Positions 20,640 to 31,854 are shown, numbered from the stretch's first letter. The stretch is 64,000 nt of DNA from Pseudescherichia vulneris NBRC 102420 (GCF_000759795.1 NZ_BBMZ01000007.1:337464-401463); one strand, 5' to 3'. Numbers and translations are program-made. Notes: generated from the letters alone by a model not told the origin.

Positions 20640-21495
20640 TGAAATGGTCTCTATCGTAATAGTGACATTTAACTCTGCTGACTTTATTGAAGAAACTTTA
20701 GATAGTTGTTTGGTACAGTCTTATCCTTATATAGAGATCATAGTATCTGATGATAACTCAACAGATGATACTGTCCAGCGTTGCACGCGATGGAGTGAAA
20801 AAAACTCCTTAAAGATAAATTTTAAAATAATAACAAGTGAGTTACGTGCTGGAATACCTGCTAACTGCAATAGGGGAGCAATGGCTTCATCTGGGTGTTG
20901 GATTAAGTTTTTAGGAGCAGATGATTTATTAGAAAAAACAGCAATTGAAAATTTAATGGCTTCAAGGAAATGTGATGATGGTATTGTTTTTTCCAGATTT
21001 GAAACCTTTGGGATAGATATTAAAAGTGAGATTTTTCCATATCCCTTTACTTGGGACTTGATAAAAAATAAGTCTGAAAATAATTCTAAATATTCAGATT
21101 GGTTATTTTTGCTGGGTTTTTCAAACGTAGCTCCAGGGGTCATGATTTCCAAGACTACTTTTGATAAATATCATGGGTATGATGAAAGTTATTATTTACT
21201 AGAGGATTTACCACTCTGGTATAAACTATTCTTAAACGATGAATGTATTTCTTATTGTTCAAAAAGCACAGTAAAATATCGTATTCATAAAAAACAAGTG
21301 ACCGCATCTGGCATTAGTAAATTACTGAAAAAAGATTTGGTAAAGTTTAATAATTCCATAAGAAAGAAATATAAGACAGCTTATATTCATAACTTAATTC
21401 AGATTATATCAAACTCAAATAAGAGATTGAGGTTTATGAAATACATAGATTTATTTCAATGGTATATATTTTTATACAATAGGTTTCATAAATAA
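20629..21495 (+). CDS. Glycosyltransferase family 2 (second of the O-block)
   Basis: A 288-residue GT2 protein. The N-terminal VSIVIVTFNSADFIEETL and VSDDNSTDDTV mark the nucleotide-binding part, and LGADDLLEK is the likely acidic metal motif. LLEDLPLWYKLF corresponds to the catalytic-base region (ED-x-x-LW). It overlaps both neighbours slightly and is probably translationally coupled with them. Substrate unknown. Confidence 0.82.
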   Translation: MQNNEMVSIVIVTFNSADFIEETLDSCLVQSYPYIEIIVSDDNSTDDTVQRCTRWSEKNSLKINFKIITSELRAGIPANCNRGAMASSGCWIKFLGADDLLEKTAIENLMASRKCDDGIVFSRFETFGIDIKSEIFPYPFTWDLIKNKSENNSKYSDWLFLLGFSNVAPGVMISKTTFDKYHGYDESYYLLEDLPLWYKLFLNDECISYCSKSTVKYRIHKKQVTASGISKLLKKDLVKFNNSIRKKYKTAYIHNLIQIISNSNKRLRFMKYIDLFQWYIFLYNRFHK

Positions 21496-22652
21496 TGTTT
21501 ATATTATTGCAGTTCGTGCCACTTTTGTTTTTATCGTTTTTATGGCCCAGTTTTACAACTAATTTAAAGAGAATAATAGCATTTGCCCTTGTAATTTCTT
21601 TAGGGATAACGTATACAGCCTTTTATCTCAATGGAGAAGATTGGGTTAATTATTATGTGAATTTTTTTAGGGATGATGGTACCTCATGGTTTGAACCAGG
21701 CTTTTACTTATTTTATTCATGCTTATCATTTCTCTCATATGATAATTTTGGATTGGCGACGCTAATATTTTTCCTTCTGGCTTTTTTTATATTGACGAAA
21801 TATATCGTTGAAAACAGAAACTGTAATTTGCCTTTCTTTTTACTACTTTTGATTGTTTGCTTCGGCAACACATTAATACTTGAGCAACTGAGACAATTTT
21901 TTTCAGCCATATTTTCACTATGTGCTTTAATTTTTAGATTGAATTTAAAAAGAAAAAAATCAACTATTTTTCTTTTGCTCGCAATATCATTCCACGCATC
22001 TGCCATCATCGTTGCATGCGCATTTATTTTAGCGGGCATAAAAAACTCCAAATTGTTTATTGTTATTTCCATCTCGATAACATCTTTTCTCTTATTATTA
22101 CTGACGAATAATTTTCTGGTAAACGTAGGGATGCAAATAATACCTGTTATTTTCTTAAAGATAAAAACTTATCGCGAAATTACTGATTTATCATTTCACA
22201 TTGGGCCCTCTTTTCTTTTCTCAATTTTTTATATATTGTATCAATTTACTAGGCTCAAAAAGCTTCATTATTCAAATGAATATTCTGTTGTTTTCTTTAA
22301 TCGACAGTTGTTCTTCGGAGGGTTGGTCTTCTTAGTCGGCATATTTATACCTTTTATGTCAAGAATGGCGACATTTTTCATTATATTTCTTTTTTATGAC
22401 GTGGCGATTAATAATTATTTCAAACATTTCATGATCAACAGGAATGCTGTATTTAAATTTAGCATGGTGTTTATGTTCAGCTTTATTAGTATGGCATCAT
22501 ATTTTAAGAACGATATAGCGCCAGTTTCCTTTAATAACATGAATTTTAATTTGATTTCATTTCTATCCAATAATGTCAACTATGATGAACTAGTGTATGA
22601 AGCCTATTATAAAAACGCCTTGGCAACAAGTGATCTTATTTCTGGAAAATAA
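21495..22652 (+). CDS. wzy: O-antigen polymerase Wzy (EpsG-like)
   Basis: A 385-residue integral membrane protein with about ten hydrophobic segments, a conserved-looking periplasmic stretch NGEDWVNYYVNFFRDDG ... WFEPGF near the N-terminus, and the LEQLRQFFSAIF helix typical of EpsG/Wzy-like polymerases. It should join O-units at the periplasmic face of the inner membrane, with chain length set by WzzB. Wzy proteins vary greatly, so the call rests on topology, the family-like motif and operon position. Confidence 0.82.
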   Translation: MFILLQFVPLLFLSFLWPSFTTNLKRIIAFALVISLGITYTAFYLNGEDWVNYYVNFFRDDGTSWFEPGFYLFYSCLSFLSYDNFGLATLIFFLLAFFILTKYIVENRNCNLPFFLLLLIVCFGNTLILEQLRQFFSAIFSLCALIFRLNLKRKKSTIFLLLAISFHASAIIVACAFILAGIKNSKLFIVISISITSFLLLLLTNNFLVNVGMQIIPVIFLKIKTYREITDLSFHIGPSFLFSIFYILYQFTRLKKLHYSNEYSVVFFNRQLFFGGLVFLVGIFIPFMSRMATFFIIFLFYDVAINNYFKHFMINRNAVFKFSMVFMFSFISMASYFKNDIAPVSFNNMNFNLISFLSNNVNYDELVYEAYYKNALATSDLISGK

Positions 22653-23749
22653 TGATAAATATGAAAATAGCAATGATATTACCTAGTCTTGCCAAGAGTG
22701 GCCCAGGGATTCAAGTAGAAGCTTTGTGCGGAGTACTTTCAACCCTTGACTGTTCAATTGAAATATTTTATTTTCGTGAGAATGGTAATGGCAAACTAAA
22801 TTTTAATGGAATCACTAAAAATAAAATAGGTTTTAGTTTGGCTTCTTTTAAGAAATTACGTGGATTTGATGTCATCCATAGCCATGGTTTTTTTCCTGAT
22901 TTATTTCTTGTGTTGCTACGCTATTCAGGTGTAAAAGCTGCATTTGTAAGTACAATGCATAACTTTATGAAAGAAGATATATATTCGAGATACTCACCAA
23001 TTAAAGCCATCTTTTATGTTTTCCTATGGAAGCGAGTACTCTCATTCATTCCGAACAAATTTGTATTTACATCAATAGCAAAACAATATTACAGGCGTTT
23101 TTCCAGCGGACATTTACATATCGTTAGTAGCGGAATTGATGTGTCAGAAATTAAGAGAAAAATCGAGGGATGTTCAGTTTTAGAAAATACATACATTCGT
23201 GCTATTGAATTATTAAAGAGAAGAAATTTAGAAATTATTGGATCGACATCTATTATTACATCTGTTAAACATCTGGATACAGTTGTCAATGCATTACCCC
23301 ATTTACCGAATCATGCGGCTGTGTTTGTCGGTGGCGGTTCAGGGGAGAAGGAGTTGATTGAATTAGCCATTAAGCTCAAGGTTGATGATAGATGTATATT
23401 CACAGGATTCAAAGCAAATCCACTACCTTATCTAAAAACTTTTGATATTTATGCGATGCCGAGCTCAAGTGAGTCTTTTGGACTTAGTTTATTTGAAGCT
23501 ATAATTGCAAAACTGCCGATCGTATGTCGTGAGTTACCAATTTACAAAGAGCTTCTGGGCACAAATGGTCTCTCTTTTTTTGACGGTACTGTTACCGATT
23601 TTATCAAATCAGTCAAATCAATAGATATGCATAATAAAGAGCTGGCTAATTCTTTATATAACAATGTTATTCAAAATTATGATATGTCAATAATAGCATC
23701 AAAATATCGTTCTTGTTATTGGAGTTTGACTAAAAATGGTCGCCTTTAG
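22652..23749 (+). CDS. Glycosyltransferase family 4
   Basis: A 365-residue GT-B type retaining transferase. The N-terminal half has MILPSLAKSGPGIQVEALC and HSHGFFPDLF. The C-terminal half has FVGGGSGEKEL and the E-x7-E-like donor site in SSSESFGLSLFEAIIAKLP. An alternative start at 22661 (MKIAMILP) is equally plausible. It starts at the last base of wzy and overlaps the next gene by 14 bases. Donor sugar unknown. Confidence 0.83.
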   Translation: MINMKIAMILPSLAKSGPGIQVEALCGVLSTLDCSIEIFYFRENGNGKLNFNGITKNKIGFSLASFKKLRGFDVIHSHGFFPDLFLVLLRYSGVKAAFVSTMHNFMKEDIYSRYSPIKAIFYVFLWKRVLSFIPNKFVFTSIAKQYYRRFSSGHLHIVSSGIDVSEIKRKIEGCSVLENTYIRAIELLKRRNLEIIGSTSIITSVKHLDTVVNALPHLPNHAAVFVGGGSGEKELIELAIKLKVDDRCIFTGFKANPLPYLKTFDIYAMPSSSESFGLSLFEAIIAKLPIVCRELPIYKELLGTNGLSFFDGTVTDFIKSVKSIDMHNKELANSLYNNVIQNYDMSIIASKYRSCYWSLTKNGRL

Positions 23750-24548
23750 TGTATTAATGTCTTTGTATGAAAAAGAAAATCCCACTAATTTGGATGAATG
23801 CCTTAAAAGTCTTTTTGATCAGACTTGCCCAGCCAATGAGATTATTGTTGTTTTAGATGGACCGATAACTGAGCAGTTAGATGCAATCCTAATCAAGTGG
23901 ATTGAACTTCTACCATTAGATATTGTTCCTTTGCCAGGTAATGTCGGGTTGGGCAATGCTTTAAATATAGGAATAGAAAGTTGTAATTTTAACTTAATCG
24001 CAAGAATGGATACTGATGATATTTGTGTACCGAATCGATTCGAACTTCAGTTAGCGAAGTTTAAAGAGTGTCCTGATATGTGCATTTTAGGAGGAGCGAT
24101 TAGCGAGTTTGAATCTGACACTATTAATACTACAGGCATCAGAAAGGTTCCTGTTTTGCATAATGATATAATACAATATGCAATTTTGAAAAACCCCTTT
24201 AACCATATGACTGTAATGTTTAAAAAAGATGAGATTCTGCAGGCGGGTGGATATATGCACCATCATTTTATGGAGGATTATAATTTGTGGCTAAGGGTTT
24301 TATCTGCTGGGAAGGTTGTTGGGAATCTTCCTGATATACTTGTTTACGCGAGAACAGGTGATTCTATGTTAAGCCGGCGCCATGGATTTAAATATATTAG
24401 TAGCGAATTCACTCTTGCAAAGCTTAAATATAAGCTTGGCTTTCAAAATATATTCTCTACTTCTGGTGTGTTTTTGATGCGATCAATACCGAGGGTTTTG
24501 CCAATATATGTATTGAGAAAGATTTACTCTCTCTTACGGACACGCTGA
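23736..24548 (+). CDS. Glycosyltransferase family 2, AmsE-like
   Basis: A 270-residue GT2 enzyme with FSVLMSLYEKENPTNL at the N-terminus, VVLDGPITEQL, and the DxD motif in ARMDTDDIC. This resembles the AmsE/WfaP-type group, members of which often add the second sugar to the undecaprenyl-PP-HexNAc primer. That role is an inference from family habit. It is the last intact gene of the O-antigen block. Confidence 0.82.
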   Translation: MVAFSVLMSLYEKENPTNLDECLKSLFDQTCPANEIIVVLDGPITEQLDAILIKWIELLPLDIVPLPGNVGLGNALNIGIESCNFNLIARMDTDDICVPNRFELQLAKFKECPDMCILGGAISEFESDTINTTGIRKVPVLHNDIIQYAILKNPFNHMTVMFKKDEILQAGGYMHHHFMEDYNLWLRVLSAGKVVGNLPDILVYARTGDSMLSRRHGFKYISSEFTLAKLKYKLGFQNIFSTSGVFLMRSIPRVLPIYVLRKIYSLLRTR

Positions 24549-24560
24549 ATTTTGTATAAG

Positions 24561-25655
24561 TTAATTAATAATGTTAAATTAACATATTTATAGTTTAACA
24601 TCATTGCGTTTTTTACTGCTGCTGGTGTATTTTTACATCTTTTGGGTGTTCTTAACTCGGTCGTTAATAGTATAGTCAAGGAGTTTGCAAGATACTTTTT
24701 TCTGGCTATGCTAGAGTTGCTTTTTTTCTATATATTATATTATCTGTTTTTATAATATTATATAGCTTTAAAAACGTAAGGATGATGGTTTTTTTGATTC
24801 GAAATGTTTATTTTTTTAGAGTCGTAAGAATCTTCTCGGTTCATAGGTTGACATTACAGCTTTTTTTGTGTTTAGTTATTTGTACTGTATCGATTTTTTA
24901 CATCTAACTACACTTTTCTTGAGTATATTTTTGTTACATGCGTTTGTTCCTTTGGATGGTGTATATTTCTCGTATAACCCGGTTAGTTGGAGTCTTTCGT
25001 GTGAGCTATTTTTCTACTGTTGTTTTGTATTTTTAATAGTTTTAAGAACTCGCGCTTTACTATACTTACTGCCTGTTATCATATCGCTTCAGTTCTATTT
25101 TATTTTTTATCCACAAGACTATATGCCTAGCCACTGGCTTTTTTATATAAATCCTTTTTTTTAGAATTAATGGTTTTATTATTGGTATGCTTTTATGCCG
25201 ATTACATGCTTCAAAGCCTCCTTCGTTATCTATTCATGTTTTTAGTTTTCTGTAAATGCTATCGCTCATTTTGTTTGGAGTGAGTTTATACATTGCTACT
25301 AACTCCATAAGTGATATGAGTCTGCGCTAAGATTTGTTATTTACGCCTGTAATGGCATTGATGGTGTTTATATTTTCTTATGATAAGGGTTTTTTCAAAG
25401 GTATTATCTCAGCGTTATTTTGTTCTTTTAGGTGAGGCCTTCTTTTCTTTTTATATGATTCATTTGATTGTAATGAGGGTTATTTTTAAAATTGCAAGTG
25501 ACAAACATATTGGGAGCCCCGTTGCTATTATTTCAATGTCATTAATTGCATTTGCTATATCTGTTTTAGGTTCAGTTTCTATCTTCAGATTATTTGAGGT
25601 TCCTGTTAATAAAAAATTACGGAATAGATGGTTAAAAATCAGGTACGAAAACTGA
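24561..25655 (+). pseudogene. Degraded acyltransferase-3 family gene (O-acetylase remnant)
   Basis: Several reading-frame pieces, split by stop codons and frameshifts, match successive parts of an OafA-type membrane O-acyltransferase. Around 24567 the frame reads NNVKLTYL, stop, then FNIIAFFTAAGVFLHLL. Around 24797 it reads IRNVYFFRVVRIFSVHR. At 24868-25164 comes SWSLSCELFFYCCF, the hallmark helix of the family. At 25380-25655 comes LGEAFFSFYMIHLIV and the C-terminus. No continuous frame joins them, so the gene is dead. It once would have O-acetylated the repeat unit. No other gene is seen between the last transferase and gnd. Confidence 0.78.
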
Positions 25656-25764
25656 GGGGTTATTTCCATACTTATATATTGTTCCCAGATTGACATTTTA
25701 ACTGTATAATCAACAAAGTCCATATTTAGAAATTACAATTATTCACACCTGACAGGAGTATGTA

Positions 25765-27171
<1,407 letters not shown>

Positions 27172-27193
27172 TCTGATTTATAAATTTATCCTT

Positions 27194-27221
27194 AAACCCG
27201 GTTTTTTTACCGGGTTTTTTT
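27194..27221 (+). terminator. Terminator of gnd
   Basis: An 8-bp stem (AAACCCGG / CCGGGTTT) with a T-rich 8-base loop followed by a run of Ts. It starts 22 bases after the gnd stop and is a standard intrinsic terminator. Confidence 0.9.
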
Positions 27222-27402
27222 ATTTTGTCTGATTGTAATTTGTTAAAAAAGGTATGTATTTGCTACTGATTATGAAGCTTATCTGAATATGAGTCTGCCG
27301 TATTGACACTATAATCCTACTATCGTTATCGTTAAAGCCGTTCCACTCACTGGCTGTGCTGTTTTCAGGCACTACGTTCTTTAACGAGAAAAAGTCAAAC
27401 GT

Positions 27403-28569
27403 ATGAAAATTACTATCTCCGGTACAGGGTATGTAGGCCTCTCCAACGGCATATTAATTGCCCAGAATCATGAAGTTGTTGCGCTTGACATTGTGCAAGA
27501 AAAGGTAGATCTTCTGAACCAGGAAAAATCGCCCATTGCCGACAGAGAAATCGAGGAATATCTTAAAACCAAGCCTCTCAATTTTCGCGCTACTACTGAT
27601 AAGTACGATGCCTATCGTGATGCAGATTATGTCATCATCGCTACGCCAACGGATTACGATCCGAAAACTAACTACTTTTGCACCACCAGCGTTGAAGCCG
27701 TTATTAAAGATGTTAATCAAATAAACCCAAATGCGGTTATGGTAATCAAATCAACGGTTCCCGTTGGTTTCACGCAAAAAATCAAAGAGTTGCTGGGCAT
27801 TGATAATGTCATCTTCTCCCCGGAGTTTCTGCGTGAGGGACGAGCCCTGTACGACAACCTTCACCCTTCGCGGATCGTTATCGGCGAGCGTTCGCCTCGT
27901 GCGGAGCGTTTTGCGGGGCTGTTGGTTGAAGGGGCGATAAAAACCGATATTCCGGTTCTCTTTACAGACTCTACCGAAGCCGAGGCTATTAAGCTTTTTG
28001 CTAACACCTATCTGGCGATGCGTGTTGCTTACTTCAACGAACTAGACAGCTATGCGGAAAGCCTGGGTTTAAACACCCGACAGATCATTGAAGGGGTATG
28101 TCTCGATCCGCGTATCGGTAATCATTATAACAATCCTTCATTTGGCTACGGCGGTTACTGTTTGCCAAAAGATACTAAGCAGCTAGTTGCTAATTATAAA
28201 TCGGTACCTAACAATATTGTTTCAGCGATTGTTGACGCTAACCGCACCCGGAAAGATTTTATTGCCGATGCTATTCTGGCGCGGCAGCCAAAGGTAGTGG
28301 GCGTCTATCGTCTGATAATGAAAAGTGGTTCTGATAACTTCCGCGCCTCTTCAATCCAAGGCATTATGAAGCGTATCAAAGCGAAAGGCGTAGAAGTTAT
28401 TATTTATGAACCAGTGATGAAAGAGGAACGCTTCTTTAATTCACGAGTCGTGGCTGATTTAGCTGCCTTCAAAGACGAAGCTGACGTCATTATTTCTAAT
28501 CGGATGGCAGAAGAGTTGGCGGATATAGCAAGTAAGGTATATACTCGCGATTTATTCGGTAGTGATTAA
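27403..28569 (+). CDS. ugd: UDP-glucose 6-dehydrogenase
   Basis: Oxidises UDP-glucose to UDP-glucuronate, used for colanic acid and, in many enterobacteria, for lipid A aminoarabinose. It has 388 residues with N-terminal GTGYVGLSN (NAD), SPEFLREG, and the catalytic cysteine in [10 protein letters not shown] near residue 253. The 231-base gap from gnd holds a TTGACA directly followed by TATAAT (27303-27315). These boxes are too close to form one promoter, but promoter activity around there is plausible. Confidence 0.96.
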   Translation: MKITISGTGYVGLSNGILIAQNHEVVALDIVQEKVDLLNQEKSPIADREIEEYLKTKPLNFRATTDKYDAYRDADYVIIATPTDYDPKTNYFCTTSVEAVIKDVNQINPNAVMVIKSTVPVGFTQKIKELLGIDNVIFSPEFLREGRALYDNLHPSRIVIGERSPRAERFAGLLVEGAIKTDIPVLFTDSTEAEAIKLFANTYLAMRVAYFNELDSYAESLGLNTRQIIEGVCLDPRIGNHYNNPSFGYGGYCLPKDTKQLVANYKSVPNNIVSAIVDANRTRKDFIADAILARQPKVVGVYRLIMKSGSDNFRASSIQGIMKRIKAKGVEVIIYEPVMKEERFFNSRVVADLAAFKDEADVIISNRMAEELADIASKVYTRDLFGSD

Positions 28570-28603
28570 TGCCAGTAACTAGATTATCTAATAATTAATG
28601 GAA

Positions 28604-28650
28604 ATGGACAGTGTGTGATGAATAATATTGAAACACTGTCCATGTTCTGT
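28604..28650 (+). terminator. Probable terminator of ugd
   Basis: An 11-bp perfect stem (ATGGACAGTGT at 28604-28614 with ACACTGTCCAT at 28633-28643) and an 18-base loop is followed by a T-rich stretch. It sits 34 bases after the ugd stop and before the converging GNAT gene. Confidence 0.65.
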
Positions 28651-28687
28651 TTCTAAAAGCCATTAAACAAAAATAACTTTCAAAAAA

Positions 28688-29260
28688 TTATTTTCGCTCA
28701 AACCTGACTTCCTCAGGTAAATATTTCTTGAACTTTTTAAGGGAACTTAAGATGTTTTCTTTGGGCAGAGAGTAAAAAATATCTTGTTCTGTTTCGCTTG
28801 CACGTACGGCCCCGAATCTTTCATGAAACTTAATTACGGAAACATTACCTTTTCTGACTTCAAAATGTGCACGTTTGAATCCAAGCTTCAATGCATAGGA
28901 ATAAACTAGTAACGCCGATTCAATAGCATAGTGCGACGGTGCCTCTTCGTTGATGATCCACGACCCCCAACAAAATGAATCTCCTTGTCGATCATACAAG
29001 CGTACAGTGCCAAAGGGCCTATCGTTCAGATCAGTGATGATAAAGTAAGCTTGGCCTTCACTACGCAAGTAATTGTCAATCCAAGCTTTTTGCTGACTGA
29101 TGTCCTGGGATGTTGCGCTAATAAACTTACCCTTTTTTTCATTTGTCCGTAAGGCTACAATAAACTCTGCATCTTCCGGCCGTACATTTCTGAGTTTGAT
29201 AGTACGTCCTGTAATCCAGTCTGCCTGCAAAATGTCTGGTCCGCCCGTACATTTATTCAT
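28688..29260 (-). CDS. GNAT-family N-acetyltransferase
   Basis: A 190-residue protein with the GNAT fold signature. There is an N-terminal TIKLRNVRPEDAEFI strand/helix. The central strand FGTVRLYDRQGDSFCWGSWII is followed by a family-typical helix (AIESALLVYSYALKLGFKRAHFEVRKGNVSVIKFHERFGA) near the C-terminus. This is the layout of enzymes such as PseH and RimJ/WecD-like sugar-amine acetylators. A good AAGG site lies 8 bases before the start. It lies alone on the - strand between ugd and a dead epimerase gene. It could acetylate the 3-amino sugar made by the O-block, but that is inference; protein or small-molecule acetylation is equally possible. Confidence 0.8.
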   Translation of the reverse strand: MNKCTGGPDILQADWITGRTIKLRNVRPEDAEFIVALRTNEKKGKFISATSQDISQQKAWIDNYLRSEGQAYFIITDLNDRPFGTVRLYDRQGDSFCWGSWIINEEAPSHYAIESALLVYSYALKLGFKRAHFEVRKGNVSVIKFHERFGAVRASETEQDIFYSLPKENILSSLKKFKKYLPEEVRFERK

Positions 29261-29347
29261 GATAGTTACCTTTTCTTAATTGGCTGACATTAGCTCGTTT
29301 AAATGTGCTAATTCGGTTTTTCAGCGCACAAATAAACGATGGTTAAT

Positions 29348-30042
29348 TTAATTATAAACTATTCTATCAAATTTCATAAAACGTCTGTAAAAGTCAGCAA
29401 AGTTCTTGATGCCGTCCTTAAGAGATATCTGCGGTTTAAAACCAATCACGTTATACAATGCCTTGGTATCGGCGCTGATCTGCGAAACATCGCCTAGCTG
29501 GATCGACAACATATTTTTTCTGCTGTGGTGCCTAACACCTCTTTCAATGCAGTGATGTAATCCACTAATTTGGGAAGCGAGCTGTTACTAATGTTGTATA
29601 CGTGGTATGGCGCAGAGCTTGTTGCAGGTGTTCCGGTCTCAACAGCCCACTCCGCGTCTGTATGAGGAATAACATCTGATAGATACTGAAATTTATTATG
29701 GCAGCAGTCCTCCAGCACATTGAAGTGGCCGATAAGGTTGGCATTAGCATAAGCATGTGGGTTTTCCAGGGGATAGTGCATCCTTTTGTGCACAGCCAGA
29801 TGGGTAACTCGATTGAATTTCTCATCGGCGAACAGCATCTCCTTACCTTCGTGATCGGCAAGAGCGAGCTTATGGAATGTGATGTTTTTTGATGCTAATA
29901 GCGACAGTCGTGCTTGCTTAAAACTCACATCACAATAATCGTTCAGATTATCAATCCTGACCACTTGGTGTCCCGCAGCCAGAAGACGTTCGCTAGCATG
30001 AAAGCCGATAAAGCCTGCAGCCCTAGTGACAAGAAATTTCAT
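29348..30042 (-). pseudogene. Decayed UDP-uronate 4-epimerase gene (gla/uge-like)
   Basis: The 5' part begins MKFLVTRAAGFIGFHASERLL, matching UDP-glucuronate/galacturonate 4-epimerases found between ugd and wzz in relatives, but the glycine motif reads TRAAG instead of TGAAG. After HFNVLEDCCHNKFQYL the sequence jumps to DVIPHTDAEWAVETG. About a third of a normal 334-residue enzyme, including the catalytic Ser/Tyr/Lys region, is therefore missing. The frame then breaks in the T6 run at 29514-29519 (a run of A on the coding strand). The C-terminal part continues in another frame (NMLSIQLGDVSQISADT ...) to a stop at 29348-29350. Deletion plus frameshift make it non-functional. Confidence 0.85.
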
Positions 30043-30113
30043 AAAAGCCTCTTTGTTTACAAACAATCTGATGCATTAAGCGCTAAAGACCGTAACTCAT
30101 CATACTCCTAAGC

Positions 30114-30154
30114 GTTGAGTTAGCAAAACTTCGCCTCTTTACTCATAACTCAAC
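30114..30154. repeat. Inverted repeat upstream of wzzB
   Basis: Nine-base arms GTTGAGTTA (30114-30122) and TAACTCAAC (30146-30154) flank 23 bases, about 80 bases before the wzzB start and between divergent transcription units. It could be a regulator site or an RNA hairpin; nothing more can be said. Confidence 0.4.
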
Positions 30155-30232
30155 GGATTCTTATAGAAAAATCGCCAGTAAGCGATACACTATCGAAATC
30201 ATATGTTGCGCTTTTAACCGTTTAAGGATTGT

Positions 30233-31204
30233 ATGACGCAGAACCACAATAATGGATCCAGTCGTAACGAGGACCTAGAACAGATTGATTTCATTGATTT
30301 GGTATTGCAGCTTTGGCGTGAGAAATGGGTGATCGCTGTCTGCATGGTTTTAACCCTTGCGATAGCAGCAGTGCTTCTAACTGTTACTGAAGAGAAGTGG
30401 ACATCCACAGCTGTTATTACAATGCCGGATGCCGGGCAGATTACGGGCTATACCTCGGCTATGAGCGTATTGAGCGGCACCGATATCAATGATATTCAGC
30501 AGCGTGTGATTGGCCGTTTCAGTGCAGCCTTCTCTGCTTTGTCTGAAACCTTGGAAAACCAGGTAAATCCTGAAAAGTTAACTATCGATCCCGCAGTCAA
30601 AGGGCAGGCACTACCCCTTAAAGTAACATACCAGGGTGACTCTGCTGATAACGCGCAGAAAACGCTGGCGCAGTATATACAGCAGGTTGATGAGCAAATC
30701 GCTGATGAATTGAATCAGGATCTGACGGTTAACATGAAGTCTAGAACTGACGAGCTGGTGGCCTTGCTGTCTACTCAAGAAAAAGTGGCTCAGGAGCAGA
30801 AAGAATTACGTCTTAAGCAAATTTCACAGGCCCTGAAGGTGGCGCAGGAGTCACAGATTAAAACGCCACAGGTGCAGCAGATTCAGGATGTCTCTCAAGA
30901 TGCTATGTTCTTATTAGGGAGCGAGGCACTGGAGTCGATGGTTAAAAATGAGTCGATGCGTCCGCTCGTATTTCCTGAGAGCTACTACCAGATGCGCAAA
31001 AACCTGTTAGATATTGCTCGTCTGAAGCCCGACCCGGCGAACATGCACAGCTACCGTTACGTTATGAAGCCTAATCTACCGGTAAGACGTGATAGCCCCA
31101 AACGTGCATTAACGCTAATCTTAGCTATCTTGTTGGGAGGCATTCTCGGCTCCGGCTACGTGCTCACCCGCAACGCGCTGCGAAACTACCAGCCGAAAGC
31201 GTAA
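30233..31204 (+). CDS. wzzB: O-antigen chain length determinant WzzB
   Basis: Polysaccharide copolymerase type 1 (323 residues) that sets the modal O-antigen length by interacting with Wzy. It has an inner membrane segment at about residues 33-53 (VIAVCMVLTLAIAAVLL), a long periplasmic coiled region (repeated Gln/Glu-rich helices around residues 180-225), the Pro-rich DSPKRALT stretch and a C-terminal membrane helix (LILAILLGGILGSGYVL). The coding end and hisI converge on a shared terminator. Confidence 0.95.
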   Translation: MTQNHNNGSSRNEDLEQIDFIDLVLQLWREKWVIAVCMVLTLAIAAVLLTVTEEKWTSTAVITMPDAGQITGYTSAMSVLSGTDINDIQQRVIGRFSAAFSALSETLENQVNPEKLTIDPAVKGQALPLKVTYQGDSADNAQKTLAQYIQQVDEQIADELNQDLTVNMKSRTDELVALLSTQEKVAQEQKELRLKQISQALKVAQESQIKTPQVQQIQDVSQDAMFLLGSEALESMVKNESMRPLVFPESYYQMRKNLLDIARLKPDPANMHSYRYVMKPNLPVRRDSPKRALTLILAILLGGILGSGYVLTRNALRNYQPKA

Positions 31205-31206
31205 TA

Positions 31207-31234
31207 AAAAAACCGGGCTTGCCCGGTTTTTTTT
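31207..31234. terminator. Bidirectional terminator between wzzB and hisI
   Basis: A GC stem (AACCGGGC / GCCCGGTT) flanked by an A-run on the left and a T-run on the right works in both directions. It separates wzzB from the converging his operon. It begins 3 bases after the wzzB stop. Confidence 0.88.
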
Positions 31235-31246
31235 ATCTCTGCGGCA

Positions 31247-31854
31247 CTACTTGTGCCGCGCTCTCAAATTCTCAATGATGGCCGTCATGTCCAGATCCTG
31301 ATCCTGCAGCAGCACCAGCAGGTGGTAGATCAGATCGGATGCTTCGTTAGTCAGCTCCTCGCGGTCATTAACGGTCGCAGCGAGTGCAGTCTCTACGCCT
31401 TCTTCACCCACCTTCTGCGCGATACGCTTGGTGCCGCTGGCATAGAGCTTCGCCGTGTAGGAGCTGGCAGGATCGGCGCTTTTGCGCGCCGCCAGCAGTT
31501 GCTCCAGCTGATAGAGGAACAACCACTGATGGTTCTTCTCTTCACTAAAGCAGCTGGTGGTGCCGGTATGGCAGGTTGGGCCGACAGGGTTGACCAGTAC
31601 CAGCAGCGTGTCGTTATCGCAGTCCGGCGTAATACTGACCACGTTAAGCACGTTGCCGGAGGTTTCACCCTTGGTCCACAGGCGCTGCTTGGTGCGCGAG
31701 TAGAAGGTGACCAGCCCGCTCTCTTCGGTCTTCGCCAGCGCCTGCTGGTCCATATAGCCCAGCATTAGCACTTCGCCGGACACCGCGTGTTGGATCACGG
31801 CAGGCAGCAGCCCATCGGTTTTCGTCCAGTCCAGCAGGCTGCGTTGTTGCTCTG

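Noticed and set aside
24868..25164. A free-standing 98-residue membrane protein
   Set aside because: The sequence is the middle of the acyltransferase-3 remnant, with upstream and downstream parts of the same family in other frames.
14437..25764. A group 1 capsule locus instead of an O-antigen block
   Set aside because: There is no wza, wzb, wzc or wzi, and galF is followed by JUMPStart, rml/fdt genes, Wzx and Wzy, with wzzB after ugd. This is the O-antigen layout.
27303..27315. Single consensus promoter for ugd made of TTGACA and TATAAT
   Set aside because: The two boxes are separated by one base, so they cannot be the -35 and -10 of one promoter.
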